Below are positions 8,427 to 18,192 of a stretch of DNA of 64,000 bases, piece after piece. Position 1 is the stretch's first letter. Each line of letters begins with the position of its first letter. The stretch lies in the NCBI RefSeq assembly GCF_900460065.1, contig NZ_UAVD01000028.1, positions 186,001-250,000 on the forward strand. Direction: 5' to 3'. This DNA comes from Streptomyces griseus (GTDB taxonomy: Bacteria > Actinomycetota > Actinomycetes > Streptomycetales > Streptomycetaceae). The translations under genes were made by a program, and so were the position numbers. The notes under the pieces are model-generated. The model was given only the letters and a program-made list of their open reading frames with translations. It was not told the DNA's origin and did no database searches.

Positions 8427-10553
8427 TCAGGCCCCGGTCATCCCCAGCGACCTCTTGAGGAAGTCCACCTGGAGCAGCAGCAGGTTCTCCGCCACCTGCT
8501 CCTGCGGCGTCATGTGCGTCACCCCGCTCAGCGGCAGCACCTCGTGCGGACGCCCGGCGGCCAGCAGCGCCGAGGAGAGCCGCAGGGCGTGGGCGACCAC
8601 CACGTTGTCGTCGGCCAGGCCGTGCACGATCATCATGGGCCGGACCTCGGCCGCGGGCTCGGAGAGACCGTCGTCGGTGAGCAGCGAGTTGTACGCGTAC
8701 ACCTCGGGCTGCGCCGCCGGGTCGCCGAGATAGCGCTCGGTGTAGTGGGTGTCGTACAGCCGCTGGTCCGTCACCGGGGCGCCCACCACCGCCGCGTGGA
8801 ACACGTCGGGCCGCCGCAGCACCGCGAGCCCCGCCAGATAGCCGCCGAAGGACCAGCCGCGGATCGCCACCCGGGACAGGTCGAGCGGGAACCGCCCGGC
8901 CAGCCCGTGCAACGCCTCGACCTGGTCCTCCATCGTCATCACGAGGTTGTCCCGCACCGCCTTCTCCCACCCCGGCGAGCGGCCCGGCGCGCCCCGCCCG
9001 TCCGCCACGACCACCGCGAAGCCCTGGTCCGCGAACCACTGCGAGGTCAGGTGCGCGTTGTGGGCGGCGACCACCCGGCGGCCGTGCGGACCGCCGTACG
9101 GATCCATCAGGACCGGAAGGGGACCATCCGCCTCCTGGTAGTCCGAGGGGAGCAGGACGGCGCACGGAATCCGCCGTGCGCCCCCCTCGGTGAGCGTCAC
9201 GCGGGCGGAGATCACCGGCTGCTGGGCCGAACTGGGGATCCGGGTCAGCCGCTTGCCGTCCCGCACCACCCACGCGGCGGCTCCGGGCTCCTCCGGGACG
9301 GCCGAGACCAGGACCGTGAGAGCGCCCGAGCGGACCGCGGAGTGCACGCCCACCCCTTCGGAAACCCGCTCGATTCCCAGCTCGTTCACCCGGTACACAT
9401 GGATCTGCCCGATCTCCGGTTCCACCGCGTCCTCACCGGCCACCGCCGAGACCAGGATGTCGGACTCCCCGATGTCCAGCACCGACTGGACGTGCAGCTG
9501 GGAGCCGGTGAGCAGGCGGTCGCCGACCGCCAGCACCCGCGCGCCGCCCTCGTCGACGATCCGCACCAGCCGCCCGTCGGGCGCCCACGCGGGCACCCCG
9601 GGGAAGAGATCCAGCCACACCGGATCCTCGTCGACATGCACGATCCGGGTCGCACCGGTCTCCGGGTCCACCGCCAGATACCGCTGGCTGCGCTGGTCCC
9701 GGGCCTGCACCAGCAGCAGCGGAGCGCCCGCGGCGGACCAGTGCACCTGAGCCAGGTACGGGAACGCGGCCCGGTCCCAGACCACTTCGGTACGGGCCCC
9801 CTCCAGGTCCATGACGAACAGCCGCACCTCGGCGTTGGGCGTGCCCGCCGCCGGGTAGGCGACCTCGGCGGGCGGCCGTCCGGGGTGCGCGGGATCGGCG
9901 ATGTACCACCGCTGTACGGGGCTGTCGTCGGCCCGCGCGACCAGCAGCCGGTCCGACTCCGGCGACCACCAGAAGCCCCGGTAGCGGTGCATCTCCTCGG
10001 CCGCGATGAACTCGGCCAGCCCGTAGGTGACATGGGAGTCCTCCGGCTCGGCCAGCGCCCGGTCGCCCTCGCCCCCCGCGCCCACGACCCGCAGGGCGCC
10101 CTTGGCCACGTACGCGATGTGCCGGCCGTCGGGGGACGGGCGGGGGTCGATCACCGGGCCCGGAACCGGCAGCGCCCGCGCGGTGCCGGCCCGCAGTTCG
10201 GCCACGTACACCTTTCCGGACAGGGCGAACGAGGCCAGCTCCGCCGCCGCGTCCACCGCGTAGGTGACGATGCCCGACGAGCCCTCCCGGGTGCGCTCGC
10301 GCCGGGCCCGCTCCTGCGCCGAGAGCTTCTCCGCCGCACCGCCCAGCAGGACTTCGGGGTCGGCGGCGACGCGTTCCTCGCCGGTCGCCGGGTCGAGGAC
10401 CCAGAGCCGGGTGGTGCGGTCCGTTCCGGACATCGACCGGAGGAAGATCACGCGCGTCTCATCCGGTGAGACGGTGAAGGCGCGAGGTGCGCCGAGAGTG
10501 AAGCGCTGGGTCCGTGCTTGCTGGCGGGGAAAGGACAGCTTCTGCGAGGTCAT
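8427..10553 (-). CDS. S9 family peptidase (dipeptidyl peptidase IV/prolyl oligopeptidase type)
   Basis: A 708-residue serine peptidase expected to cut short peptides after proline or alanine. The N-terminal 450 residues have the repeat pattern of a beta-propeller (for example SPDGRHIAYVAKG and FWWSPESDRLLVARADD), including the DPP IV Glu motif AEFIAAEEMHRYRGFWW. The C-terminal alpha/beta hydrolase domain carries the nucleophile in GWSFGGYLAG near residue 568, the aspartate in HGLADDNV near 646 and the histidine in GVTHMTP near 680. No signal peptide is seen, so it is probably cytoplasmic. It is transcribed alone, divergent from the small membrane protein at 10724. Confidence 0.95.
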   Translation of the reverse strand: MTSQKLSFPRQQARTQRFTLGAPRAFTVSPDETRVIFLRSMSGTDRTTRLWVLDPATGEERVAADPEVLLGGAAEKLSAQERARRERTREGSSGIVTYAVDAAAELASFALSGKVYVAELRAGTARALPVPGPVIDPRPSPDGRHIAYVAKGALRVVGAGGEGDRALAEPEDSHVTYGLAEFIAAEEMHRYRGFWWSPESDRLLVARADDSPVQRWYIADPAHPGRPPAEVAYPAAGTPNAEVRLFVMDLEGARTEVVWDRAAFPYLAQVHWSAAGAPLLLVQARDQRSQRYLAVDPETGATRIVHVDEDPVWLDLFPGVPAWAPDGRLVRIVDEGGARVLAVGDRLLTGSQLHVQSVLDIGESDILVSAVAGEDAVEPEIGQIHVYRVNELGIERVSEGVGVHSAVRSGALTVLVSAVPEEPGAAAWVVRDGKRLTRIPSSAQQPVISARVTLTEGGARRIPCAVLLPSDYQEADGPLPVLMDPYGGPHGRRVVAAHNAHLTSQWFADQGFAVVVADGRGAPGRSPGWEKAVRDNLVMTMEDQVEALHGLAGRFPLDLSRVAIRGWSFGGYLAGLAVLRRPDVFHAAVVGAPVTDQRLYDTHYTERYLGDPAAQPEVYAYNSLLTDDGLSEPAAEVRPMMIVHGLADDNVVVAHALRLSSALLAAGRPHEVLPLSGVTHMTPQEQVAENLLLLQVDFLKRSLGMTGA

Positions 10554-10723
10554 GGCTCCGAACTTAGCCTCGCGCAGCGGTTCGTGCGCCCCTCGTGCTG
10601 CTGTGCCCCGAACAATGCGTTGGCACGGAAAGTTATGATCCGTAGCGCTCGGTGGGTAGGAACCTGCTGACTTCGTGTACCCCCGTTCCGACCGTCCGAA
10701 CGTACCGATGGAGGTGAACCGCC

Positions 10724-10918
10724 GTGGCGCTCTCGATTTCGGCGGTAGTGCTGCTGGCGATCATCGTCTTCCTGCTGATCCGGAAATCCGGGTTGAAGGG
10801 GGGACACGCGGTGGTCTGCATGCTGCTCGGGTTCTACATCGCGAGCTCGTCCATCGCGCCGACCATCTCCGATCTGACGAGCAACGTGGCGGGGATGATC
10901 GGCAGCATCAAGTTCTGA
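10724..10918 (+). CDS. Small conserved Streptomyces membrane protein
   Basis: A 64-residue protein starting at GTG 10724, with GGAGGTGA 9 bases upstream. It has two hydrophobic segments (residues 4-19 and about 30-45) joined by a short basic loop, RKSGLKGGH, and a small C-terminal piece ending MIGSIKF. I know similar short proteins in other streptomycetes but no function. In the 170-base gap to the divergent peptidase gene, TATGAT at 10634-10639 could serve as a -10 element. A Gly/Cys-rich run at 10930-10970 separates it from mshB. Confidence 0.85.
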   Translation: MALSISAVVLLAIIVFLLIRKSGLKGGHAVVCMLLGFYIASSSIAPTISDLTSNVAGMIGSIKF

Positions 10919-10993
10919 CCCCGGGGGCCGAGGAAGCGCGGGGCGCGGGGGCGCGGGGGCGCGGGGGGCCTCCGGGCTCGTAGGGTGGTCCCC

Positions 10994-11959
10994 ATGAAGG
11001 ACCTCCCCGCCCGCCGTCTGCTGCTGGTGCACGCGCACCCCGACGACGAGTCGATCAACAACGGCGCCACCATGGCCAGGTATGCGGCCGAGGGCGCCCA
11101 CGTCACGCTGGTGACGTGCACGCTCGGCGAGGAGGGCGAGGTCATCCCGCCCGCGCTCGCCCGTCTCACCGCCGACCGCGACGACGCGCTGGGCCCCCAC
11201 CGCGTCGGCGAGCTGGCCGCGGCGATGCGGGAGCTCGGCGTCGACGACCACCGCTTCCTCGGCGGGGCCGGCCGCTACCGGGACTCCGGAATGATGGGCG
11301 CCGAGCAGAACGGCCGCCCCGGCTCCTTCTGGTCCACCTCGGTGGACGAGGCGGCGGCCCACCTCGTCGAGGTGATCCGCGAGGTCCGCCCCCAGGTCCT
11401 GGTCACCTACGATCCGGACGGCGGCTACGGCCACCCCGACCACATCCAGGCCCACCGTGTCGCGATGCGCGCCGCCGACCTGGCCGCCGACCCGGCGTAC
11501 GGCTCCGACGCGCCCCACACCGTCGCGAAGGTCTACTGGAACCGGGTGGAGCGGGCCGCGGCCGAGGCCGGCTTCGAGCGGCTGCGCACCACCGCACCCG
11601 GGGCCTTCCCCGGCATCGCCTCCGTGGACGACGTCCCGGGCGTGACCGACCGGGAGCACATCACCGCGGAGATCGACGGATCGGCGTACGCCGGGGCCAA
11701 GTCGGCGGCGATGCGCGCCCATGCCACCCAGATCGCGGTGGACGGCCCGTTCTTCGCCCTCTCCAACGACCTCGGCCAGCCCCTCCTGACGACCGAGTGC
11801 TACCAACTCGTGCGCGGCGTACCGGGTGTGCCCGAGGGGGAGCGCGAGAGCGACCTCTTCGCGGGCCTGCCGCCCGCGACGGACGGGACGGGCGCCGCGG
11901 GCGCGCCGAGCGCCACAGGCGCGGCGAACCCCGCGGACGCCGAGGGAGGCGCGGCATGA
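10994..11959 (+). CDS. mshB: N-acetyl-glucosaminyl-inositol deacetylase MshB
   Basis: A 321-residue zinc deacetylase of the LmbE/PIG-L family. It removes the acetyl group from GlcNAc-Ins in mycothiol synthesis, the main thiol buffer of actinomycetes. The metal site AHPDDE is at residues 14-19, with the further ligand in GYGHPDHIQAHR near residue 147. LVTCTLGEEGEV and GAGRYRDSGM are landmarks shared with mycobacterial MshB. ATG 10994 fits the family start; an in-frame GTG lies 9 bases upstream. The last 40 residues are an Ala/Gly-rich tail beyond the usual end. It overlaps the following gene by ATGA. Confidence 0.93.
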   Translation: MKDLPARRLLLVHAHPDDESINNGATMARYAAEGAHVTLVTCTLGEEGEVIPPALARLTADRDDALGPHRVGELAAAMRELGVDDHRFLGGAGRYRDSGMMGAEQNGRPGSFWSTSVDEAAAHLVEVIREVRPQVLVTYDPDGGYGHPDHIQAHRVAMRAADLAADPAYGSDAPHTVAKVYWNRVERAAAEAGFERLRTTAPGAFPGIASVDDVPGVTDREHITAEIDGSAYAGAKSAAMRAHATQIAVDGPFFALSNDLGQPLLTTECYQLVRGVPGVPEGERESDLFAGLPPATDGTGAAGAPSATGAANPADAEGGAA

Positions 11960-12429
11960 GCGGGAAGCCGGGCCAGGGCCGTGGCCGCGCCGGATCCTCG
12001 CACGCGCCGCGGCGGAACGCGCCGCCCAGGGAGCCCGAGCCCACCGGCTTCGCGGCCCGGCCGAACCCGGTCCGGATCGCCGCCTACGCGGGCCTCGCCG
12101 TCCTCGGCGTCCTGGTCGCGATGGCCGGCGCGCTGATCCAACCCGCCTGGTTCCCGGGCGGGTTGATCATCGCGCTGGGGGCCGCCGCGGGTCTCTTCTA
12201 CGGCGGCCGGATCCTGACCCGGACCCAGATCGGCGCGCTCGCCCCGGCGGCGGGCTGGTTCATCACGGTCTTCCTCCTGCTGAGCGGGCGGCCGGAGGGC
12301 GACTACGTCTTCGGCGACGAACTCGGCCTGGTGCTGTTCATGCTCGGCGGGACGGCCGTCGCTGTGATGTGCGCCACCACGTCCAAAGTGCCGCAACCAG
12401 CCATCCGCAGCGGCGGGTCCGGTACGTGA
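11956..12429 (+). CDS. DUF6113 family membrane protein
   Basis: A 157-residue protein translationally coupled to mshB through an ATGA overlap. The first 35 residues are basic and Pro/Ala-rich. Four hydrophobic segments follow (about residues 38-58, 66-83, 93-110 and 122-140), then a short polar tail. It fits the DUF6113 family, which I know as the usual neighbour of mshB in Streptomyces. The function is unknown; the coupling suggests a link with mycothiol or redox homeostasis, but nothing in the sequence proves it. Confidence 0.85.
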   Translation: MSGKPGQGRGRAGSSHAPRRNAPPREPEPTGFAARPNPVRIAAYAGLAVLGVLVAMAGALIQPAWFPGGLIIALGAAAGLFYGGRILTRTQIGALAPAAGWFITVFLLLSGRPEGDYVFGDELGLVLFMLGGTAVAVMCATTSKVPQPAIRSGGSGT

Positions 12430-12604
12430 AGTGCCAAGTCCGGGTCGGGAAAGACCCCCACAGGTGTGACGCGCGGGTGGAGGTTTCACCCGGTCGCGGA
12501 GTGTCCGACGGCGGCGGCCAGTATGGTGGTGCGCGCGCCGAGCCGTCCCCTGGCCTGCGGCATGGGGGAAGTACGGGCGGCGGAGCCAATCGGGAGAACC
12601 TGCT

Positions 12605-14659
12605 TTGAGTCGTGAAACTGACAGTTCGTCCTCCGGGCCCCAGGGCCGCGGCGGAGCCGCGTACCCCTCGGGTACGCCGCCGTACGGATCCCGCCAGTAT
12701 CCGTCGCTCCACCCGTCGCAGGACGGCTCTGACGAGAACCCGGAATCCGTGGCTCCGCCCCGGCCCGAGGAACCGAAGACCGAGACGACGCTGACGACGC
12801 GGATCCGGATCAACATCCCCGGGTCGCGTCCCATCCCGCCGGTCGTGATGCGTACGCCCATGGCGGAGAGCGACATCTCCGGCGGCCGTTCCGACGCGGA
12901 GCGCACCGGCGCCACCCCGCGCCCCGGCACGCCGCCGCCCGCGCCCGGACCCGCGGACCGTTCCGCGGGCCCGAACGGCACGGCGGCCGCGGACCGCCCC
13001 CGGGACGGCGGCCCCGCCGCCGACCCGGCCCCCGGCGAGAAGCCCGCCCGGGAGAAGGGCGGCAGCGACTGGTTCGCCCCGCGCAAGGCCCCGGCCACCG
13101 GGCCGGGAGCGGCCGCTCAGGGCACCGGTGCGCCCGGCGGCGCTCCCGCCGGCCCGGGCGGGGCCCAGGGTCCCGGCGCGGGCGGGTCCGACGGCGATGC
13201 GGGGCGCTCGCGCCCCGACCTGCCGTACTTCTCGGACGCCCCGCAGCCGGGCGGACCGGGCGGCCCCGGCCGCAGCGCGCTCGACAGCTACGGCACGGAG
13301 CCCCCGGGCGGAGGCCCCCGTTCCACCCCGGGCCTCGGCGTGCGCCCGCCCGGCCCGTCCGGACCCACCACGGGACCGGCCACCGGCAGCTCCTCGCTGA
13401 CCCCGAACCTCGACGGCGTCCCGGGCCTCGGCGGCCCCGGCCCGATGGTCCCGGGCGCCCCCGGCGGCGTACCGCCCCGGATGTCCGACGACACCGCGAT
13501 CCTCACGCCGCAGGCCCCGGCGCCCGAGCCCGGCCACGTCTCCGGCGACACGCTCACCAGCGGCATCCCCGTGGTGCCCAGCGAGCCCCGGGTCACGTTC
13601 CCGGGCGGCCCCGGAACCCCCGGCGGCCCGGTGGCCGGGGGACCCGGTGTTCCCGCTCCGGGCCCGGCGGCCCCGCGTCCCGCGTCCCAGGCCGCCCCCG
13701 CTCCCGCGAAGAAGGGCCGTTCCAAGCTGGTCCTCCTCGGGGTGGCCGCGGTCGTCCTGCTCGGCATCGCCTACGGGGCGGGCCTCCTGCTGAACCACTC
13801 CGAGGTCCCCAAGGGCACCACGGTGCTCGGCGTCGACATCGGCGGCGGGACGAAGGAGGAGGCGGTCACCAAGCTCGAAGCCGCACTCGGGGAGCGGGCC
13901 AAGACGCCCATGACCCTGTCGGTGGACGGCAAGGAGGAGAAGCTCGACCCCGAGAAGGCCGGTCTCACCCTGGACAGCCAGGAGACCGTGCGCGGGGCGG
14001 CGGGCAGCGACTACAACCCCGTCTCGGTGATCGGTTCGCTGTTCGGCGGGGAACGTCCCGCCGACCCGGTGATCCCGGTCGACGAGGAGAAGCTCGGCGT
14101 GGCGCTGACCGACCTGGCGGGCGTCTCCGGCTCGTCCAACGACGGCACGATCCGCTTCGAGCCGAACAAGGCCGTGGCGGTGCCGGGCAAGCCGGGCAAG
14201 CGGCTGGACGCCGGCCAGTCCCTGATCTCGGTCCGGGACGCCTACCGCGCCCAGGTCCAGACCGGGCAGGCCCGGCTGGTCGAACTCCCCGTCACCACCA
14301 GCGAGCCCACCATCACCCAGGCCGAACTGGACCGGGCGATGAAGGAGTTCGCCGAGCCCGCGATGTCCGGCCTGATCACCATCAAGGCCGGTCCCAAGGA
14401 GATCCAGTTCGGCCCGGCCCGGTCGCTGCCGCAGATCCTGTCCATGAAGCCCGTGGACGGCCGGCTGGTCGACGTCTACGACAAGCAGGCGATCGACAAG
14501 CTCCTCGACGGCGTCTTCGACGGCATCATGGCGGTCAAGGGCGACGGCAAGGAGCACCAGGTCGGTGCGGACGACGTGGCCCAGGCGATGAAGACGGCCC
14601 TGGCCGGGAAGACCCCCGCCGAGCGCACGGTCACCATCGACCTCACCGGCCAGGGCTGA
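12605..14659 (+). CDS. Membrane-anchored protein with peptidoglycan-binding (VanW/YoaR-like) domain
   Basis: A 684-residue protein starting at TTG 12605. Residues 1-375 are cytoplasmic-type low complexity, rich in Pro and Gly. One membrane segment (KLVLLGVAAVVLLGIAYGAG) lies at about 377-398, and the rest is external. The external part opens GTTVLGVDIGGGTKEEAVTKLE, the pattern of the PG_binding_4 domain in VanW-associated proteins, and that pattern recurs further on (SVRDAYRAQVQTGQ...ITQAELDRAMKEF). It is probably involved in the cell envelope. No VanW catalytic-like domain follows, so the protein is shorter than full VanW architectures. It ends 25 bases before a strong hairpin. Confidence 0.85.
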   Translation: MSRETDSSSSGPQGRGGAAYPSGTPPYGSRQYPSLHPSQDGSDENPESVAPPRPEEPKTETTLTTRIRINIPGSRPIPPVVMRTPMAESDISGGRSDAERTGATPRPGTPPPAPGPADRSAGPNGTAAADRPRDGGPAADPAPGEKPAREKGGSDWFAPRKAPATGPGAAAQGTGAPGGAPAGPGGAQGPGAGGSDGDAGRSRPDLPYFSDAPQPGGPGGPGRSALDSYGTEPPGGGPRSTPGLGVRPPGPSGPTTGPATGSSSLTPNLDGVPGLGGPGPMVPGAPGGVPPRMSDDTAILTPQAPAPEPGHVSGDTLTSGIPVVPSEPRVTFPGGPGTPGGPVAGGPGVPAPGPAAPRPASQAAPAPAKKGRSKLVLLGVAAVVLLGIAYGAGLLLNHSEVPKGTTVLGVDIGGGTKEEAVTKLEAALGERAKTPMTLSVDGKEEKLDPEKAGLTLDSQETVRGAAGSDYNPVSVIGSLFGGERPADPVIPVDEEKLGVALTDLAGVSGSSNDGTIRFEPNKAVAVPGKPGKRLDAGQSLISVRDAYRAQVQTGQARLVELPVTTSEPTITQAELDRAMKEFAEPAMSGLITIKAGPKEIQFGPARSLPQILSMKPVDGRLVDVYDKQAIDKLLDGVFDGIMAVKGDGKEHQVGADDVAQAMKTALAGKTPAERTVTIDLTGQG

Positions 14660-14684
14660 CGCCCGGACCGTACAGCGCGCCACT

Positions 14685-14724
14685 CTCCGCCCCCGCCCGG
14701 GAACGCCTCCGGCCGGGGGCGGAG
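14685..14724 (+). terminator. Hairpin terminator after the peptidoglycan-binding gene
   Basis: Arms 14685-14700 and 14709-14724 pair over 16 bases with one mismatch and an 8-base loop. The 8-bp tandem repeat begins just after it. Confidence 0.75.
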
Positions 14725-14730
14725 TTGTGC

Positions 14731-14802
14731 GTGGGTGCGTGGGTGCGTGGGTGCGTGGGTGCGTGGGTGCGTGGGTGCGTGGGTGCGTGGGTGCGTGGGC
14801 GC
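14731..14802 (+). repeat. 8-bp tandem repeat (GTGGGTGC)
   Basis: Eight perfect head-to-tail copies of GTGGGTGC, then a ninth with one change (GTGGGCGC). It lies in the 359-base space between the terminator at 14685 and the convergent beta-helix gene. The unit is not a multiple of three, so any reading frame through it would shift when copy number changes. Confidence 0.97.
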
Positions 14803-14945
14803 GGGCTGAGCGGGGCAAGGGCTTCGTCGCCGTCAACAACGGCGACGGCGACGGCGACGGGACCACGGTCGCGGACGACCGCACGGCGACGATCACGGTC
14901 CCGGCCCACGGGGCGGTGGCGCCGCACACGCAGGCGGCCTCCCGC
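14803..14945 (+). pseudogene. Possible remnant of a secreted glycosidase C terminus
   Basis: One plus-strand frame after the tandem repeat reads GKGFVAVNNGDGDGDG and then TATITVPAHGAVAPH. This resembles the C-terminal beta-domain ending of secreted GH13-type glycosidases (a 'GFVAVNN' strand, then 'VTVPAHGAVALH'). There is no start codon other than inside the repeat, no ribosome binding site and no stop codon at the expected place. I read it as the tail of a lost gene. The alternative is chance coding-like sequence in GC-rich DNA, and the call rests only on resemblance. Confidence 0.3.
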
Positions 14946-14954
14946 GGACGGCGG

Positions 14955-14993
14955 AGCGGGGCCCGGCGCTCATCAGCGGCCGGGCCCCGCTCC
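14955..14993 (-). terminator. Terminator of the beta-helix gene
   Basis: Perfect 13-base arms 14955-14967 and 14981-14993. The 13-base spacer can form a small inner stem. It lies 26 bases past the stop codon of the minus-strand gene. Confidence 0.75.
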
Positions 14994-15018
14994 CGTATCT
15001 CTCCCGCGCCCGAACCGG

Positions 15019-16794
<1,776 letters not shown>

Positions 16795-16865
16795 GAGGTA
16801 CGTCTCCTGGGTCGTGGTACGCGTGCACGACGAACGGACGAGAGAGCCATGGGGGGAGGTGCTGG

Positions 16866-16877
16866 GAGAGCGCTCTC
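16866..16877. promoter_or_regulatory. Palindromic LacI-type operator candidate
   Basis: GAGAGCGCTCTC is a perfect 12-bp palindrome centred on CG, 72 bases upstream of the beta-helix gene start. LacI-family sugar repressors of Streptomyces (CebR and relatives) bind palindromes with the same GAGCGCTC core. It lies in a 297-base gap between divergent genes, so it could also affect the DUF4265 gene. Confidence 0.6.
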
Positions 16878-17091
16878 TCGTTACGGTGATGTTTCCCTTG
16901 TGGGCCTGTACGCGTCAAGAGGTGTGCATCAGGAGCCTCGGGGGACGCCCCTGAATCCAACAACTGGCGTTCGGCGGTGGGAAATCGCTGGTTCGGGTGC
17001 GCCGCGGGCGGTCGCCGCTTCAGAACCTGACGTCGCGCCCGGTCGCCGGGGTGGACAGGCGGGGGCGCCGCACGCGGGGGACCATGGGGTC

Positions 17092-17595
17092 ATGAGTTCC
17101 CCCGCCGGTCCGGAACGCCCGCCCCGTGCAGCCGACCGGATCAAGGTCTGGTTCCGCCCGGCCCCGCGCGAGGGCCGGCCGCCCTACGACACCGAGGGGT
17201 TGTGGGCGACGCGCCTCGGCCCGGACACCGCGCGGGTGGACAACGCACCCTTCCTCCAGGACGGGGTCGCCGAGGGCGAGACCGTGCGGTTCCGCACGGA
17301 CGCGGACGGGGTCCACTGGGCCGTCGGCCGCGCGGCCGGCTCGGGCAACTGCACCGTACGGGTGCTGCCGTTGCCGGACGGGCCGCTCGGGCGCGACGCC
17401 GGGGCCGTGCACGAGCGGCTCGCCGCCTACGGGCTCACCGGCGAGGTCTTCAGCGCCGACTTCCCGCTGATCGCCCTGACCGTGCCGGGCGGCGCTGACC
17501 TGCGCGGGGTGAAGGAACTGCTCGCCCGGGGCCGGGACGAGGGCTGGTGGCACTTCGAGGTCAGTTGCGTCACCGACGCCTGGCGGGCGGCGTAA
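17092..17595 (+). CDS. DUF4265 family protein
   Basis: A 167-residue soluble protein. It starts at ATG 17092; the long open frame before it is a shadow of the minus-strand gene. The core IKVWFRPAP...YDTEGLWATRLGPDTARVDNAPFLQDGVAEGETVRF and the later LAAYGLTGEVFSADFPLIALTVPG region, read in pieces, match DUF4265. The function is unknown. It is convergent with the acetyltransferase gene, whose stop is 12 bases away. No signal peptide or membrane segment. Confidence 0.85.
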   Translation: MSSPAGPERPPRAADRIKVWFRPAPREGRPPYDTEGLWATRLGPDTARVDNAPFLQDGVAEGETVRFRTDADGVHWAVGRAAGSGNCTVRVLPLPDGPLGRDAGAVHERLAAYGLTGEVFSADFPLIALTVPGGADLRGVKELLARGRDEGWWHFEVSCVTDAWRAA

Positions 17596-17607
17596 GGCCG
17601 TTCCGGG

Positions 17608-18192
17608 TCACGCCTCCGCCTCGCCGATCCTGCGGATCACCCGGGCCGGGTTGCCGACCGCCACCACGTTGGCCGGCAGGTCCTTCGTGACGACGGCTCC
17701 CGCCCCGACCACGGTGTTCTCGCCGATGGCCACTCCGGGGCAGACGATCACCCCGCCGCCCAGCCAGACGTTGTCACCGATGGTGATCGGCTGCGCGGCC
17801 TCCCACTTGGCGCGGCGCTGCTCGGGGTCGATGGGGTGGGTCGGGGTGAGCAGCTGGACGTTCGGGCCCATCTGGACGTCCGCGCCGACGGTGATCCGGG
17901 CGACGTCCAGGAGGACCGCGCCGAAGTTGATGAACGTCCCGCGGCCGAGGGTGATCTGGTAGCCGTAGTCGACCCGCAGCGGCGGCCGGACCTCCACGTC
18001 CTCGCCCAGCTCGCCGATGAGCTCGGCGAGGACGGCGCGCCGGGCCTCGGGGTCGGCGGCCGAGGTGGCGTTGAAGCGTTCGCTCAGCACGGCCGCGTGC
18101 CGCGCCTCCGCCGCCAGTTCGGGGTCGTCGGCGATGTAGAGCTCGCCCGAGAGCATGGCTTCCTTCTGGCTGCGGCTGGTCTCGTCGCTCAT
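17608..18192 (-). CDS. Maltose O-acetyltransferase-type hexapeptide transferase
   Basis: A 194-residue acyltransferase of the LacA/Maa family, which moves an acetyl group from acetyl-CoA to a sugar hydroxyl. An N-terminal Maa-type helical segment (EAMLSGELYIADDPELAAEA) is followed by a left-handed beta-helix of hexapeptide repeats. The catalytic histidine should be in LLTPTHPID near residue 120, and the C-terminal turn is VVGAGAVVTKDLPANVVAVGNPARVI. Length is normal for the family. Its ATG overlaps the stop of the MFS gene upstream (ATGA), so the two are co-translated. Confidence 0.92.
   Translation of the reverse strand: MSDETSRSQKEAMLSGELYIADDPELAAEARHAAVLSERFNATSAADPEARRAVLAELIGELGEDVEVRPPLRVDYGYQITLGRGTFINFGAVLLDVARITVGADVQMGPNVQLLTPTHPIDPEQRRAKWEAAQPITIGDNVWLGGGVIVCPGVAIGENTVVGAGAVVTKDLPANVVAVGNPARVIRRIGEAEA

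Noticed and set aside
8427..10553. The S9 peptidase as the leader peptidase of the amf cluster
   Set aside because: It is over 10 kb away, is a general housekeeping type, and AmfS maturation in related strains is attributed to a zinc-dependent protease.
14731..14802. CRISPR-like array
   Set aside because: Units are 8 bp, contiguous and without spacers; no cas gene in the window.
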